Source: Rhodococcus sp. B50 (lineage in GTDB: Bacteria > Actinomycetota > Actinomycetes > Mycobacteriales > Mycobacteriaceae). From it: 64,000 nucleotides of DNA. The stretch spans positions 1 through 64,000 of the forward strand of contig NZ_WPAG02000001.1 in assembly GCF_013602415.1 (NCBI RefSeq). Reading direction: 5' to 3'. Shown one piece after another: positions 44,186 through 53,555 of the stretch. Position 1 is the first letter of the stretch. Every line of letters begins with the position of its first letter. The position numbers and the translations under genes were made by a program. The notes beneath the pieces were generated by a model, which saw only the letters and a program-made list of their open reading frames with translations, did no database searches and had not been told where the DNA came from.

Positions 44186-45789
44186 GTGGCTTCTTCGACG
44201 ACGAAAATTACGCTGGCAGCCAGCGTCGTGGCCCTGATGGGTGCGCTGGTGATGTGCGGCAGCGACAATCCCGATCCGGACAACTGCCTGCCGACGCAGG
44301 GACTGTCCCGGTCACCGAACAGCCTGCGTGCTGCCACCGGCAAGAAGGTGCAGCCGATGGTCACCGGCACCTACACGTTCACCTCCGGTTTCGGCCCGCG
44401 CTGGGGTACCTCGCACAACGGCATCGACCTGGCGGCGCCGATCGGTACGCCCTTCTATGCACCGATCGACGGAATCGTTGTTGCGGCAGGAGATTCCGGC
44501 GCGAGCGATGAGAACGGTTTCGACAACTGGATCATCGTCGACTCGGCCACCGCGGACGGGTCGACCATTTCGACGGTCTACGGGCACATGTTCCCGGACG
44601 GTGTTCTCGTCTCCGTCGGTGACGAGGTGCGCGCCGGGGATCTGATCGGCCTGGTCGGCAACGCCGGAGGTTCGACCGGACCGCACCTGCATTTCGAGGT
44701 CTGGCCCGGGGGCCGACTCGACGGCGGATCTCCGATCGACCCGATGCCGTGGCTGGCCGATGCGTCTGAACTCGACGCCCCGCAACAGCGTCCGACCTCG
44801 CCGAATGTGCAGCTGGTCGCGGCCGAGACTCCGCTCGGTGCCGGTTGCACCGGCCTGACGCGCCCCGGCGGACGCTCCCTCGCGCCGGGATCGGTCCCCG
44901 AGGAGTTCCGGGAGTGGATCGTCAAGGCGGCTCAGACCTGCGAGGCGATCGACGCTCCCTTGCTGGCCTCCCAGCTTTACGCCGAGAACCAGTTCCGCTA
45001 CGGTCCCTCCTCGCCGGTGTCTGCGGCGGGGGCACGCGGGCCGGGGCAGTTCATGCCCGCAACCTGGGCCTCGATCGGCCAGGACTACGACGGTGACGGC
45101 GTGGCCGACGTGAATTCCATCGGTGATTCGGTGATGGCGATGGCCGCCTACGACTGCCAGATGTGGGAGCAGACGCAGCAGTGGCTGCGCGAGGGAAAAG
45201 TCTCAGGTGACGGCACCGAGTTGATGCTCTCGGCCTACAACTGCGGGCCGGGCAACACACTCGTTTCCGGCGGGGTGTGCGGCAACGCGGAGACCACGAG
45301 CTACGTCCGCAATATCCTGGCCGGCCGCGCTGACTTCGCCGGTGTCGACCAGTCTCGGCCGCCGTCGGTGAGTGGTTCGCGGGTGGTCGATGCAGCACTT
45401 GGATGGCTGGGCACCGATTACGCCTGGGGCGGCGGGGATGCCACCGGACCGACTCGCGGCATCGCCGATGGCGGTGTCGCTGATGAGCACGGCGACCACA
45501 GCAAGGTCGGCTTCGACTGCTCGGGCCTGGTCGTGTACGCGGTGGCGCAGGCGACGGACGGAAGAATCGTTCTGCCACACCAGGACTCCGCGCAGGTCAA
45601 CGATCCTCGAGGGACGCCTGTAGCCGAGGCGACGGACTTGCAACCCGGAGACATCGTGCAGCCCTACCCCGGCCACGTGTGGATCTGGATGGGGACAACA
45701 AAGTTGTCGAAGCACCCCAGTCCGGAGAGAAGGTCCGGATCACCGAATGGACGCCCCCGAAACATGTCAGAGCCATCCGATTTCATTGA
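44186..45789 (+). CDS. Three-domain peptidoglycan hydrolase (M23, SLT, NlpC/P60)
   Basis: Start at the GTG behind AAAGGGGGTG. Hydrophobic N-terminus, then an M23 endopeptidase (SGFGPRWGTSHNGIDLAAP, GPHLHFEVWPGG with metal and catalytic His), a lytic transglycosylase (LASQLYAENQFRYGPSSPVS with the catalytic Glu, ARGPGQFMPATW) and an NlpC/P60 domain (VGFDCSGLVVYAV Cys; GHVWIWMG His). A G is missing near 45697: the real end is MGDNKVVEAPQSGEKVRITE...AIRFH, stopping at 45789, while the assembled frame runs to 45808. It would open the cell wall for the secretion channel, like VirB1/TcpG. Confidence 0.9.
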
Positions 45790-45855
45790 TGCACAACGGA
45801 TTTCATAGGCCAGAACATCGGAAACGATGACACACCAGGAAGGGAACATCACACT

Positions 45856-46500
45856 GTGAGCGAAGAGTGGGACAAGGCGGAATCGGCCGTCCGCACCCTC
45901 GGATCGACCCGGACAGTCCAGGCGATGACGGCCTCGGACCTGCGGGCTTGGGCTGCGGAGAACAACCTGATGACGCGCACCCAGTGGCCGAAGATCAAGC
46001 GCGAGCTCTACAAGCAGTTCGATGTGGACTACGACGCCCTGCGAGAACGCGAGCAGCGTGAACGGGCCGAAAAGCTGGCCGCGGCCGCCGCATCGGCTCC
46101 GGTGGTGTCCTTGGCCTCGGCCGGCGACGAACGTGGCTCGTTCGCCGTCGTCGGCGATGCCGACACCAGCGATGTCGCCTGGTACGGATCGTTCCACAAG
46201 GACGATCGGATCTTCCGGCCCGGCGATCAGGACTCGGCGGATGAGGCCAGCGCCGGTAAAGCCGTGTTCCTCGCTGCGAAAGTCCGCGACCACCTCGAGG
46301 TCGAGGCGGTTCGGTTGCGTCTGCGGGTGAGCAGTGAACGCATCGACGGGGTAAAACTGGCCGATCTCGCGGCAAAAAAGCAGGTCATCCTCGATCTTGA
46401 GGTGACGCCGACCGGGAATCCGGCCGAGCAGTGGTGCCTCGAACCGGGCTACGGCGAATGGCGGGCGATCCGCCTGTCGGATCTGGTGGTGGCCGAATGA
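45856..46500 (+). CDS. Unknown cytoplasmic transfer-operon protein
   Basis: 214 residues from a GTG. No signal or membrane segment. Helical N-terminus with coiled-coil character (ALREREQRERAEKLAAAAAS) and a strand-rich C-terminus (KKQVILDLEVTPTGNPAEQW). It overlaps the lipoprotein start by ATGA. No family recognised. Confidence 0.75.
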   Translation: MSEEWDKAESAVRTLGSTRTVQAMTASDLRAWAAENNLMTRTQWPKIKRELYKQFDVDYDALREREQRERAEKLAAAAASAPVVSLASAGDERGSFAVVGDADTSDVAWYGSFHKDDRIFRPGDQDSADEASAGKAVFLAAKVRDHLEVEAVRLRLRVSSERIDGVKLADLAAKKQVILDLEVTPTGNPAEQWCLEPGYGEWRAIRLSDLVVAE

Positions 46501-47096
46501 TCCGCCGACTGGCACTGATCGGTGTCCTCGCCGGAGCCCTAACGGTGGCCGGATGCAGCTCCGAGACCGACCAGGATCAGACCACTACGAACTCGTCGGC
46601 ACAGCCGTCGTCGACGCAGGCATGGCCTCCCACCGAACCGGCTGCACCCACCGAGCAGTCCACCCCCGCTCCGGCGGCACCGACGGTGGACACCTCCGAT
46701 CCGGGCGAGCTCGGCCGCACGGTCGTCGAGACCTGGTTCTCCTATGACACCCGCACCGACACCAATCGCAACGACGCGCCGGTGCGGGCCGCCGATCTGG
46801 GCGTGCTGACCGGCGAACTCGACGCGCAGGTCCGCGCCGATGTGCAGATCCCGGTCAAGGCCAGCGGTGAGTGGGCACAGTGGGCGTCGCAGGGCGCGAC
46901 GGTCACCGTCGTGGCGGTGGAGGTCCCCAACCAGGGACAGGCCAATACCGCGACGAAGTATCACGGCATGTACGAGGTGACCAGCACGGTCACCGATTCC
47001 AACGGCACCGAGATCGGCACAGACGTGCAGTACGTCGCCGTGGTGCTGACCGACAACGGCGACGGATGGCGCGTTTCGTCCGTCACCACCCTGTGA
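46497..47096 (+). CDS. Lipoprotein of the transfer operon
   Basis: 199 residues. Signal peptide with lipobox VAGC, a Thr/Pro/Ser linker, then an alpha/beta domain (ELGRTVVETWFSYDTRTDTN ... VQYVAVVLTDNGDGWRVSSV) like the NTF2-type domains of Gram-positive VirB8/TcpC proteins. Lipid-anchored outside the membrane, it could be a structural part of the channel. Confidence 0.8.
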   Translation: MIRRLALIGVLAGALTVAGCSSETDQDQTTTNSSAQPSSTQAWPPTEPAAPTEQSTPAPAAPTVDTSDPGELGRTVVETWFSYDTRTDTNRNDAPVRAADLGVLTGELDAQVRADVQIPVKASGEWAQWASQGATVTVVAVEVPNQGQANTATKYHGMYEVTSTVTDSNGTEIGTDVQYVAVVLTDNGDGWRVSSVTTL

Positions 47097-47106
47097 GGTG
47101 AGCGTG

Positions 47107-48621
47107 ATGGCTGACATCGCTGACTACAACCACGAACCGACCATCGACCCGCGTCGGCTGCGGCTACGCCCGAACCGTCCCGCTGTCGAACCCGACCCGG
47201 CCCCGGCTCCCGAGCCTGTAACCGAGGACATCGCCGATCCGTACGGGGTCGGAGTAGATGCTCTCGCGGCCGTCGACGAGCCGATCGCGCCGACAGCAAT
47301 GCCGTCCACCGGGCACGGCGCACTGTTCGACGAGGCCGCCTCACCGGCACTTTCCCAGCCTGCTCAGTGGGGTTGGCGGGGTCGGATCAATGCAGCTCTG
47401 GGAACGAAACTGGCCCCGAATGCGGCATCGGCAGAGACCGGCCACCGGGCGGCGGTCGAAGCGATCCAGCGAACGCTGCCGGGTTCGGGCACGGTCGCTG
47501 TGGTCAACACCAAGGGCGGAGCCGGCAAAACTCCGACGTCGATTGCGCTGGCAGCGATGCTCGGTAAGCATCGCGGCCGCGGGGTCGTGGCGGTGGATAT
47601 GAGCGAGGCCGGCGGCACCCTCGGCATTCGCGCAGCGCGTACCGCACCCATCGAACGCACGGTGTGGGATGTCCTCGACAACGCCGCGCGGCTGATGTCG
47701 GCCGACGTCGAGGCGGGGGAGCTGGCGGCGTATCTGCGGCTCCAGCCCACCCACGACGAGATCCTGGCCGGGAACACCGATTCTTCCTACGACGACATGC
47801 TCGGCGAGGACGAGTGCGCGGCGTTGGGCGCGGTGCTTCGTCGCCATCGCGACCTGCTGATTATCGACACAGCCACCACTCCGCAGGCTGGGGCGTGGCA
47901 GTGGGCGGTACGCCATGCCGACGTGCTGGTGGTGCCGCTGCCGATGCGCCGGGACATGGCGCAGCACGCCTACGCGATGCTCGACGGCCTCCGTAAGCGG
48001 GGGTCCGAGCATCTGGTGCGCTCTGCGCTCGTGCTGCTGTGCGCGACGCCGGGGTCCGATCCGAACCTCGAAACTGCGATTGTCGACGAGTTCGACTCTC
48101 TCGGTGTGCAGACCTACGTTCGGGTCCCGTTCGAGCCGGTCTTCGCCACCGGTGAGCGGATCACGCTCGAGGCGTTGTCGCAGAGTTCGATCATCGCGTG
48201 GACGAATGTCGCGGCGATGGTGACCGATGCACTGGCCGAGGCCATCGTCGAGCGGCAGGCCGGACTCCGGCAGCAGGGGGTACCGGCTCCGGCGGTCGCC
48301 CCGGAACCGGCTCCGCCGACGTTCGCGGCGGACGTTCCGAGCTTCGTAGCGACCCAGCCGGCCCCGGCTCCCGAGTCGGTTCCCACAGCTGAGCCGCCCC
48401 CGGCCCCGGTAGTGGAACCCACTGCCGCTCCTGCTGTCCGGGTGCCTGAGACGGACCCGGCCAGGGACCTGCCCCTGGACTACCGGCCCACCGCCGAGGC
48501 GGCGGAAGCGGCCCCCGAACCGGACGCCTCGAGCGAATCCGCTGCTGAGGTGCACCAACCGCCGGCCCCGGCCCGACGGCCGCAACCACCGAAGCCGTCG
48601 AGCTTCGATCCCTACGCCTGA
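47107..48621 (+). CDS. MinD/ParA-like ATPase of the transfer operon
   Basis: 504 residues from the ATG at 47107 (GTG alternatives at 47098 and 47104). A Pro-rich N-terminus, then a SIMIBI ATPase: VAVVNTKGGAGKTPTSIALA (deviant Walker A with Pro where ParA has Thr) and RDLLIIDTATTPQAGAWQWA (Walker B side). A Pro/Ala-rich 130-residue tail follows. Such ATPases occur in actinobacterial secretion loci and may position the apparatus or the plasmid at the pole. Confidence 0.85.
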   Translation: MADIADYNHEPTIDPRRLRLRPNRPAVEPDPAPAPEPVTEDIADPYGVGVDALAAVDEPIAPTAMPSTGHGALFDEAASPALSQPAQWGWRGRINAALGTKLAPNAASAETGHRAAVEAIQRTLPGSGTVAVVNTKGGAGKTPTSIALAAMLGKHRGRGVVAVDMSEAGGTLGIRAARTAPIERTVWDVLDNAARLMSADVEAGELAAYLRLQPTHDEILAGNTDSSYDDMLGEDECAALGAVLRRHRDLLIIDTATTPQAGAWQWAVRHADVLVVPLPMRRDMAQHAYAMLDGLRKRGSEHLVRSALVLLCATPGSDPNLETAIVDEFDSLGVQTYVRVPFEPVFATGERITLEALSQSSIIAWTNVAAMVTDALAEAIVERQAGLRQQGVPAPAVAPEPAPPTFAADVPSFVATQPAPAPESVPTAEPPPAPVVEPTAAPAVRVPETDPARDLPLDYRPTAEAAEAAPEPDASSESAAEVHQPPAPARRPQPPKPSSFDPYA

Positions 48622-48646
48622 CCTTCTGTGTGAAAGGACCCCTGTG

Positions 48647-49045
48647 ATGTCTCGCAATACCTCGATGCGGTCGCTACCTCGTAGCGTGGCCCGTGCTGCG
48701 TCCCTGCTGTCGGCCACGATCGGCACGGTGTTGCTCACCGCCGGTACCGCCTCGGCTCAGACCGACAATCCACTCGACGGAATCTCCCCTGATCTGGGGG
48801 TGTTCGGTCCTACGTTCCAGAGCACCTGGTCGCGGATTGCGGGCGGTATCTGGGGTGCGGTCCTGGCGGTATCCGCAGTCAACCTGATCATTTCGCTCTA
48901 CAAGATCCGTAAGGCTCGCGCCGGGGGCTACCAGAGCGAATTGAGCGATTCGATGGATTCGGCCAAGACCGCTGGTGTGGCGTTCGGTTGCGTGGCCGGA
49001 GCCGGGATCATCGTCGGCGCCATCTTGTTCGTCGTCAACGGCTGA
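48647..49045 (+). CDS. Small two-segment membrane protein (VirB2/TrbC-like candidate)
   Basis: 132 residues. A cleavable-looking signal (ATIGTVLLTAGTASAQ) then two hydrophobic segments (IWGAVLAVSAVNLIISLYKI; FGCVAGAGIIVGAILFVVNG) with a short basic loop between. Size and layout are those of a pilin-like VirB2, and the position before VirB8/B6/B4-like genes agrees. The sequence itself is not diagnostic. Confidence 0.7.
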   Translation: MSRNTSMRSLPRSVARAASLLSATIGTVLLTAGTASAQTDNPLDGISPDLGVFGPTFQSTWSRIAGGIWGAVLAVSAVNLIISLYKIRKARAGGYQSELSDSMDSAKTAGVAFGCVAGAGIIVGAILFVVNG

Positions 49046-49078
49046 TAGCCGATCTACCAGCACTGTTAGGAGAATCAG

Positions 49079-49831
49079 ATGGCACCCGATTTCAGCTCGA
49101 TCAAGCCGGGCTCCCAGCAATCGCCCCCGGCAACAGCAGCACCGACGCCGACATCCTCGGCGAAGACGACAGAGACCACAGGATTGAAGGCGGCGTTCGG
49201 CAGACTACCCACATGGTTCAAGTACGGCCTGGTGATCCTGCTCGTGGCGACGATCCTCGGGAGCATTCTCGCGGGGTTGAGCGGCGGTAGCTCGGAGTCC
49301 GACACGGTGCGGACCGGGCACGGTCCCAACTCGATCACCAACGGTGTTCCGCACGGCTACGACCGCACCGAGCCCGGCGCGCAAACGGCAGCAACGAACT
49401 TCGTGCAGGCCGCAAATCAGGTCTCTCTCGGTCGAATCTCTGCCGACGAGGCCAAGTCGGCCCTCGTCGGCAGCAACGCCAGCGATGCGCTGCTGGCCGT
49501 CCTCGACGAGAGCGTGACTCAGGCCGAGGGCACGGTGATGAACGTCCTTCCCGCCCTGGTCAACGTCACGGACTACTCGGATGATCGTGCGGTGGTGTCG
49601 GTGTGGGCGGTCTCGGCGAGCCAGAACGATCTGAGCGGCACGGGCAAGGTCAGCGTCCTTACGGTCTGGTCCACGACCACGGTGACCTTGGAGTGGGAGA
49701 ACGGGGATTGGAAGGCCGTGGATTGGACGTTCCGTTCCGGACCCGAGCCCGAAGAGGTCTCGTTCCCCGAAGGGGATTCCACTCTCGCCGAGTTCGGCGC
49801 GAACGGCCTCTACACCTTCTTCGTGGAGTAA
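49079..49831 (+). CDS. VirB8/TcpC-like transfer protein
   Basis: 250 residues. A cytoplasmic Pro/Thr-rich N-terminus, one membrane segment (YGLVILLVATILGSILAGLS), then an extracytoplasmic NTF2-like domain (TAATNFVQAANQVSLGRISA ... VVSVWAVSASQNDL ... WSTTTVTLEWENGDWKAVDW). This is the build of the bitopic scaffold protein VirB8/TcpC. Confidence 0.75.
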   Translation: MAPDFSSIKPGSQQSPPATAAPTPTSSAKTTETTGLKAAFGRLPTWFKYGLVILLVATILGSILAGLSGGSSESDTVRTGHGPNSITNGVPHGYDRTEPGAQTAATNFVQAANQVSLGRISADEAKSALVGSNASDALLAVLDESVTQAEGTVMNVLPALVNVTDYSDDRAVVSVWAVSASQNDLSGTGKVSVLTVWSTTTVTLEWENGDWKAVDWTFRSGPEPEEVSFPEGDSTLAEFGANGLYTFFVE

Positions 49832-49833
49832 AC

Positions 49834-51963
49834 ATGCGATCCCGTGTCCGTACTTTTCTTGCAGTGCTGCTGGCGGTGCTCGCGTTGGCCTCGAGTGCCA
49901 CGCCCGCGTGGGCGCAGCCGCTCAGTGGCGCTGCCGAGGGGTGGCCTGCTGGGATGCCAGACGAGCTCAAGGAGTTCTTTCCCGGTCACCCGGAGTTCGA
50001 GGCGGCCGGGTGGTCGACCGATCCGGCGTGTGCGGACAAGGGTGGCGACTTCGGGCAGTACCTCGCGCAGTACCTCCGCTTCGACCAGCAAATTCTCTAC
50101 TGGGCGTCCCCGGTGACGCAGCGCATCGCGCAGTACGCCGAGCTGATGGGTGTTTCAGAGGACGAAGCGAAGCAAGCGGTGCTCGACGGCAAGACTCCGA
50201 CCACCTGGCCGGCATCCTTCCCCGGTGGCGACCCGGAGTTCTCGCCCTCGGCCAAGATGTGCGCTGCGGATCTGGCGAAGTGGTCGGAGCCCAGCGGGAA
50301 CCACTGGGGATTTACCTGGGCGGCTGCACCCGACGCCGGTTCGATCGCAGTGATGAAGCAACAGAAGTGGGTCGATAACCTGCCGGACGACATTTTCGAG
50401 AATCCGTGCAGCGATCACGAGATGCTTTGCAACAGGGCTTATTTCCTCGACTGCGACAAGGGCACCAACATCAGCGAGATCAACCAGTGCCGGGGCTGGA
50501 ACGCACAGGTCGGAGCGATGTTCGGCGGCATCTGGAGCTGGAAAGAGCAGAACAAGGACTTCGCCGACCGGTTCCTCGATCTCGCCAGAGTCGGTGGTGT
50601 GGTCCTCAAGGCCGCCACGCCGCTTCAGATCCAGCTCGGCGTCGGCCTCGGTATGGCGGCCGTCGACAAGGCCAGTGATGTAGTCGCGTTCATCGCTGAT
50701 CCGGGCAGTGTGATCGACGACTGGGCCAACAGCACCAAGGAAAGCGCGGTATCGCTGACCACCTCGGTCCTTGAGGGCTTGGCGAACATCCACGAGTTCA
50801 ACCCGCGGGATGAAGGTTTTCTGCGGTGGTACGCAGTCAGTTGCGGAATCGGGGTGTTCGTCATGTCGATCACCGCACTGTTCACGATCTACCGAACCTC
50901 CGCACAGAAATCGACACGAATGGAACTGGCGCACAGCCTGATCGGATACGCCCCGTTGGGTGTGCTGTCGATGATGTTCGCCCCGGCCGCCGCCGAAATG
51001 CTGGTCCAGCTCTCGCACGCGCTGACCACCTCCCTGTCCGGACTGCTCAAGCAGGACTTGGAGCAGGCGGTGGTGTCGGTATCGGCAATGCTCGGAGGCA
51101 TCACGAGCGACACCGTCGTCGGTGGCTCTCTGACCGGCATCGTGTTCTTCGGGTTGTTGTTTCTCGGGTCGCTGGCGTTGTTCTTCGGCATGTTGATGCA
51201 CGCCGCTGCCTTGCCGATCCTCGCCGGCCTGACAGGTGTCGCGTTCGGATTGTGGGTGCATCCGAACCTGCGGAAGAAGGCGATGCGCCCAATCTTCGTA
51301 TTCATCTCGATCGTGTTTTCCAAGCCGGTGATCTTCCTCGGCCTGGGGTTCTTGGCCACGGTGCTGATCGACAGCAGCGCCGGGGCTTACGTCGACGGTG
51401 ACCTCGCATCGCTTGGCGCCTTGGCGATGTCGGCGGTATGCATCGGACTGGTCGGACTCGCACCGTGGTCCCTGCTCAAGTACGCCCCGTTCATGCCGTC
51501 CAGTGAAGATTCGGAAGGCTTCGGCGACACCGGATCGGCGACCGGACAAGGGCTCGGCGGCACGTTGCAGACCGCGCAGATGGCAATGATGGCCCGCGGC
51601 GGTGGTGGCGGGGGTGAGGTCGCTGCGGCCCGCTCCGCAGGGGCGGCACACGCCCATCCTGTCGGCGGCGGGGGCGTTGGCGGGGGAGTGGCTTCCACCT
51701 CCAACGGGTCGACGTCCCATAGTTCCGCCGGGTCGACCTCCCACCAGCATTCGGGCGTTACCGCAGGTCATAGCGGTGGTGGGCACGGTGGGGCGAGCAC
51801 TCGCAAGCTCATGGGGGCAGCCAAGGGCATCTCCGGCACGGCCGCCTCGGCCGGGGTTGGTGCGGTGGTAGTAGCCGGAACGGTCGGCGGTGCAGCACTG
51901 AACAAGGCGGCGCAGGCAGCGCAGAGCGCTCCCGAGCGAGCCGACAACATGGGAGATCAGTGA
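49834..51963 (+). CDS. VirB6-like polytopic membrane protein
   Basis: 709 residues. Signal peptide to about residue 28 (ATPAWAQ), a 300-residue extracytoplasmic region with six Cys, then at least five membrane segments between about 330 and 560 (CGIGVFVMSITALFTIY, GIVFFGLLFLGSLALFFGML, FLGLGFLATVLI), and a Gly/Ser/His-rich cytoplasmic tail (HSSAGSTSHQHSGVTAGHSG). Fits the inner-membrane channel subunit. The stop overlaps the next start. Confidence 0.82.
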   Translation: MRSRVRTFLAVLLAVLALASSATPAWAQPLSGAAEGWPAGMPDELKEFFPGHPEFEAAGWSTDPACADKGGDFGQYLAQYLRFDQQILYWASPVTQRIAQYAELMGVSEDEAKQAVLDGKTPTTWPASFPGGDPEFSPSAKMCAADLAKWSEPSGNHWGFTWAAAPDAGSIAVMKQQKWVDNLPDDIFENPCSDHEMLCNRAYFLDCDKGTNISEINQCRGWNAQVGAMFGGIWSWKEQNKDFADRFLDLARVGGVVLKAATPLQIQLGVGLGMAAVDKASDVVAFIADPGSVIDDWANSTKESAVSLTTSVLEGLANIHEFNPRDEGFLRWYAVSCGIGVFVMSITALFTIYRTSAQKSTRMELAHSLIGYAPLGVLSMMFAPAAAEMLVQLSHALTTSLSGLLKQDLEQAVVSVSAMLGGITSDTVVGGSLTGIVFFGLLFLGSLALFFGMLMHAAALPILAGLTGVAFGLWVHPNLRKKAMRPIFVFISIVFSKPVIFLGLGFLATVLIDSSAGAYVDGDLASLGALAMSAVCIGLVGLAPWSLLKYAPFMPSSEDSEGFGDTGSATGQGLGGTLQTAQMAMMARGGGGGGEVAAARSAGAAHAHPVGGGGVGGGVASTSNGSTSHSSAGSTSHQHSGVTAGHSGGGHGGASTRKLMGAAKGISGTAASAGVGAVVVAGTVGGAALNKAAQAAQSAPERADNMGDQ

Positions 51964-53555
51964 TGAGTGACAGTGAGCAGCGCACCTCGATCCTCGGCTC
52001 GGAAATCGCTCGCCGAGGACTGATCCCCGTTCCTGAACCGGTGCTGTTCGCCTATGCAGCGGCGCTGATGGTCTCGATGTTCCTGTTCGTCTTCTTCGGA
52101 TCGACGATCTGGACACTGGCCGGTGTCCTTGCGGTGGTGGGCGGCACGCTGTGGGCGACGACCGACATCAACGGTCGCCGGTCTTGGGCGGGGGAGAAGC
52201 TACACCGGATCCGGGATCGGCGGCGGCGAAAGCACGGTGAACACCTCTACCGGGCACCCGGTGATGAGTCGTACGGGGTGCCCGGAGCCGATCCGGGCTG
52301 GGAGTTCCCGGTGCCGCTCGGAGATGTCGCGCCGCTGGATCTGACCGATACAGGTCTCGATGACATGTTCATCCTTGAGCACCGCACGCCTGGTGACAAC
52401 AACTACTACTCGGTGGTGCTGTCGATTCAAGGGCTCGCGGAAGGGCTGCGCGGTGCGGAGGAATGGGCAGTGACCTCGCAGGCGTTCTCGCGCACGCTGG
52501 CCTCGTTCGCGCGCCGATCCTCGCTGCTTCGAGGGCTGGAGATGGTGCATCGCTCGGTGCCGGCCGATCTGACTCCGCACGTGGCGTGGATGGAATCGGT
52601 GGTGCGTGCGAATCCTCATGCACACCGGGTGATGCCTGCGGTCGAGTCCTACGGCCAGCTCATCGACGGTCTGGCCCCGGAGTCGGAGGAGCATCGTTGC
52701 TACGCCACGCTGATCTTCCCGAAGTCGGTCGAGTTGCTGTCAGCGGCAGGAGCGGTCGCCAAGCGTAAGGGCGTAGAGGTGAGGGCCGGTATCGGCCAGG
52801 TCATCGTCGAGGAGACCATGCGGGCGGTCGGTGCGCTGACCTCGGCCCGGCTCGGGCAGGTGCAGGTGCTCGGCCAACAGCGTGCCTGTGCGGTGTTCCG
52901 CTCGATGCTCGATCCGTCCTATGCGCTCGATGCCCATCGTGGCGCGAACTGGGGCAACTGCTGGCCGTCGTATGTCGGCGGAGACCTGTCGACACGGGTG
53001 TCCGACCGATGGGATACCCGCGTCGGGTTGATCCGGCCCGGTTCGATCGAACCGATCCCGCTGCACGCTGAATGGCTCTCGCCGCTGTTGACCGGCGTCG
53101 ACCCGGACCCCGGCGATCCTGTTGAGGGGCTTCCGGCCCAGCCAACAATCCGCACGGTGAAGATGCGGATGGATTTCGTCGATGCAGTCAAAGCGCGCCA
53201 GGTGGCACGCAAGGACGCGACCGAGGATGCAGCACGCCAGTACAAGGAGCGAAAGAAGGGCCAGGTCACCGACGGTGCATCGGAGGTCATGGCGTCGGCA
53301 TCACTGCGTCGCCGCGAAGACCTCAAGCCGGGATCGGGACACCACGGGGTGATCTGGTCGATGGCAGTGTCGGTCACCGCACCGGATGAGGATGCGGTGA
53401 TGCGGGCGTGTGCGCGGCTCGAACAGGCCGCCGACCAAGCCGCCATCAAAGAGTTCACCTGGTTCGACGACAGCCACGATGTCGCGCAATTCCTCACTCT
53501 GCCGCTCGGCCGCGGACTCGCGGCCACCAAGTACACCCGGGCCAAGGGGGTCTGA
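51963..53555 (+). CDS. SCO6880/PrgI-associated T4SS protein (VirB3/VirB4 N-terminal-like)
   Basis: 530 residues from the ATG overlapping the VirB6 stop. Two membrane segments near the N-terminus (VLFAYAAALMVSMFLFVFFG, IWTLAGVLAVVGGTLWATTD) and a large cytoplasmic domain (YYSVVLSIQGLAEGLRGAEE; DPSYALDAHRGANWGNCWPS). It resembles the SCO6880-type proteins that sit next to VirB4 in actinobacterial type IV systems. No Walker motif. Coupled to virB4. Confidence 0.82.
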   Translation: MSDSEQRTSILGSEIARRGLIPVPEPVLFAYAAALMVSMFLFVFFGSTIWTLAGVLAVVGGTLWATTDINGRRSWAGEKLHRIRDRRRRKHGEHLYRAPGDESYGVPGADPGWEFPVPLGDVAPLDLTDTGLDDMFILEHRTPGDNNYYSVVLSIQGLAEGLRGAEEWAVTSQAFSRTLASFARRSSLLRGLEMVHRSVPADLTPHVAWMESVVRANPHAHRVMPAVESYGQLIDGLAPESEEHRCYATLIFPKSVELLSAAGAVAKRKGVEVRAGIGQVIVEETMRAVGALTSARLGQVQVLGQQRACAVFRSMLDPSYALDAHRGANWGNCWPSYVGGDLSTRVSDRWDTRVGLIRPGSIEPIPLHAEWLSPLLTGVDPDPGDPVEGLPAQPTIRTVKMRMDFVDAVKARQVARKDATEDAARQYKERKKGQVTDGASEVMASASLRRREDLKPGSGHHGVIWSMAVSVTAPDEDAVMRACARLEQAADQAAIKEFTWFDDSHDVAQFLTLPLGRGLAATKYTRAKGV

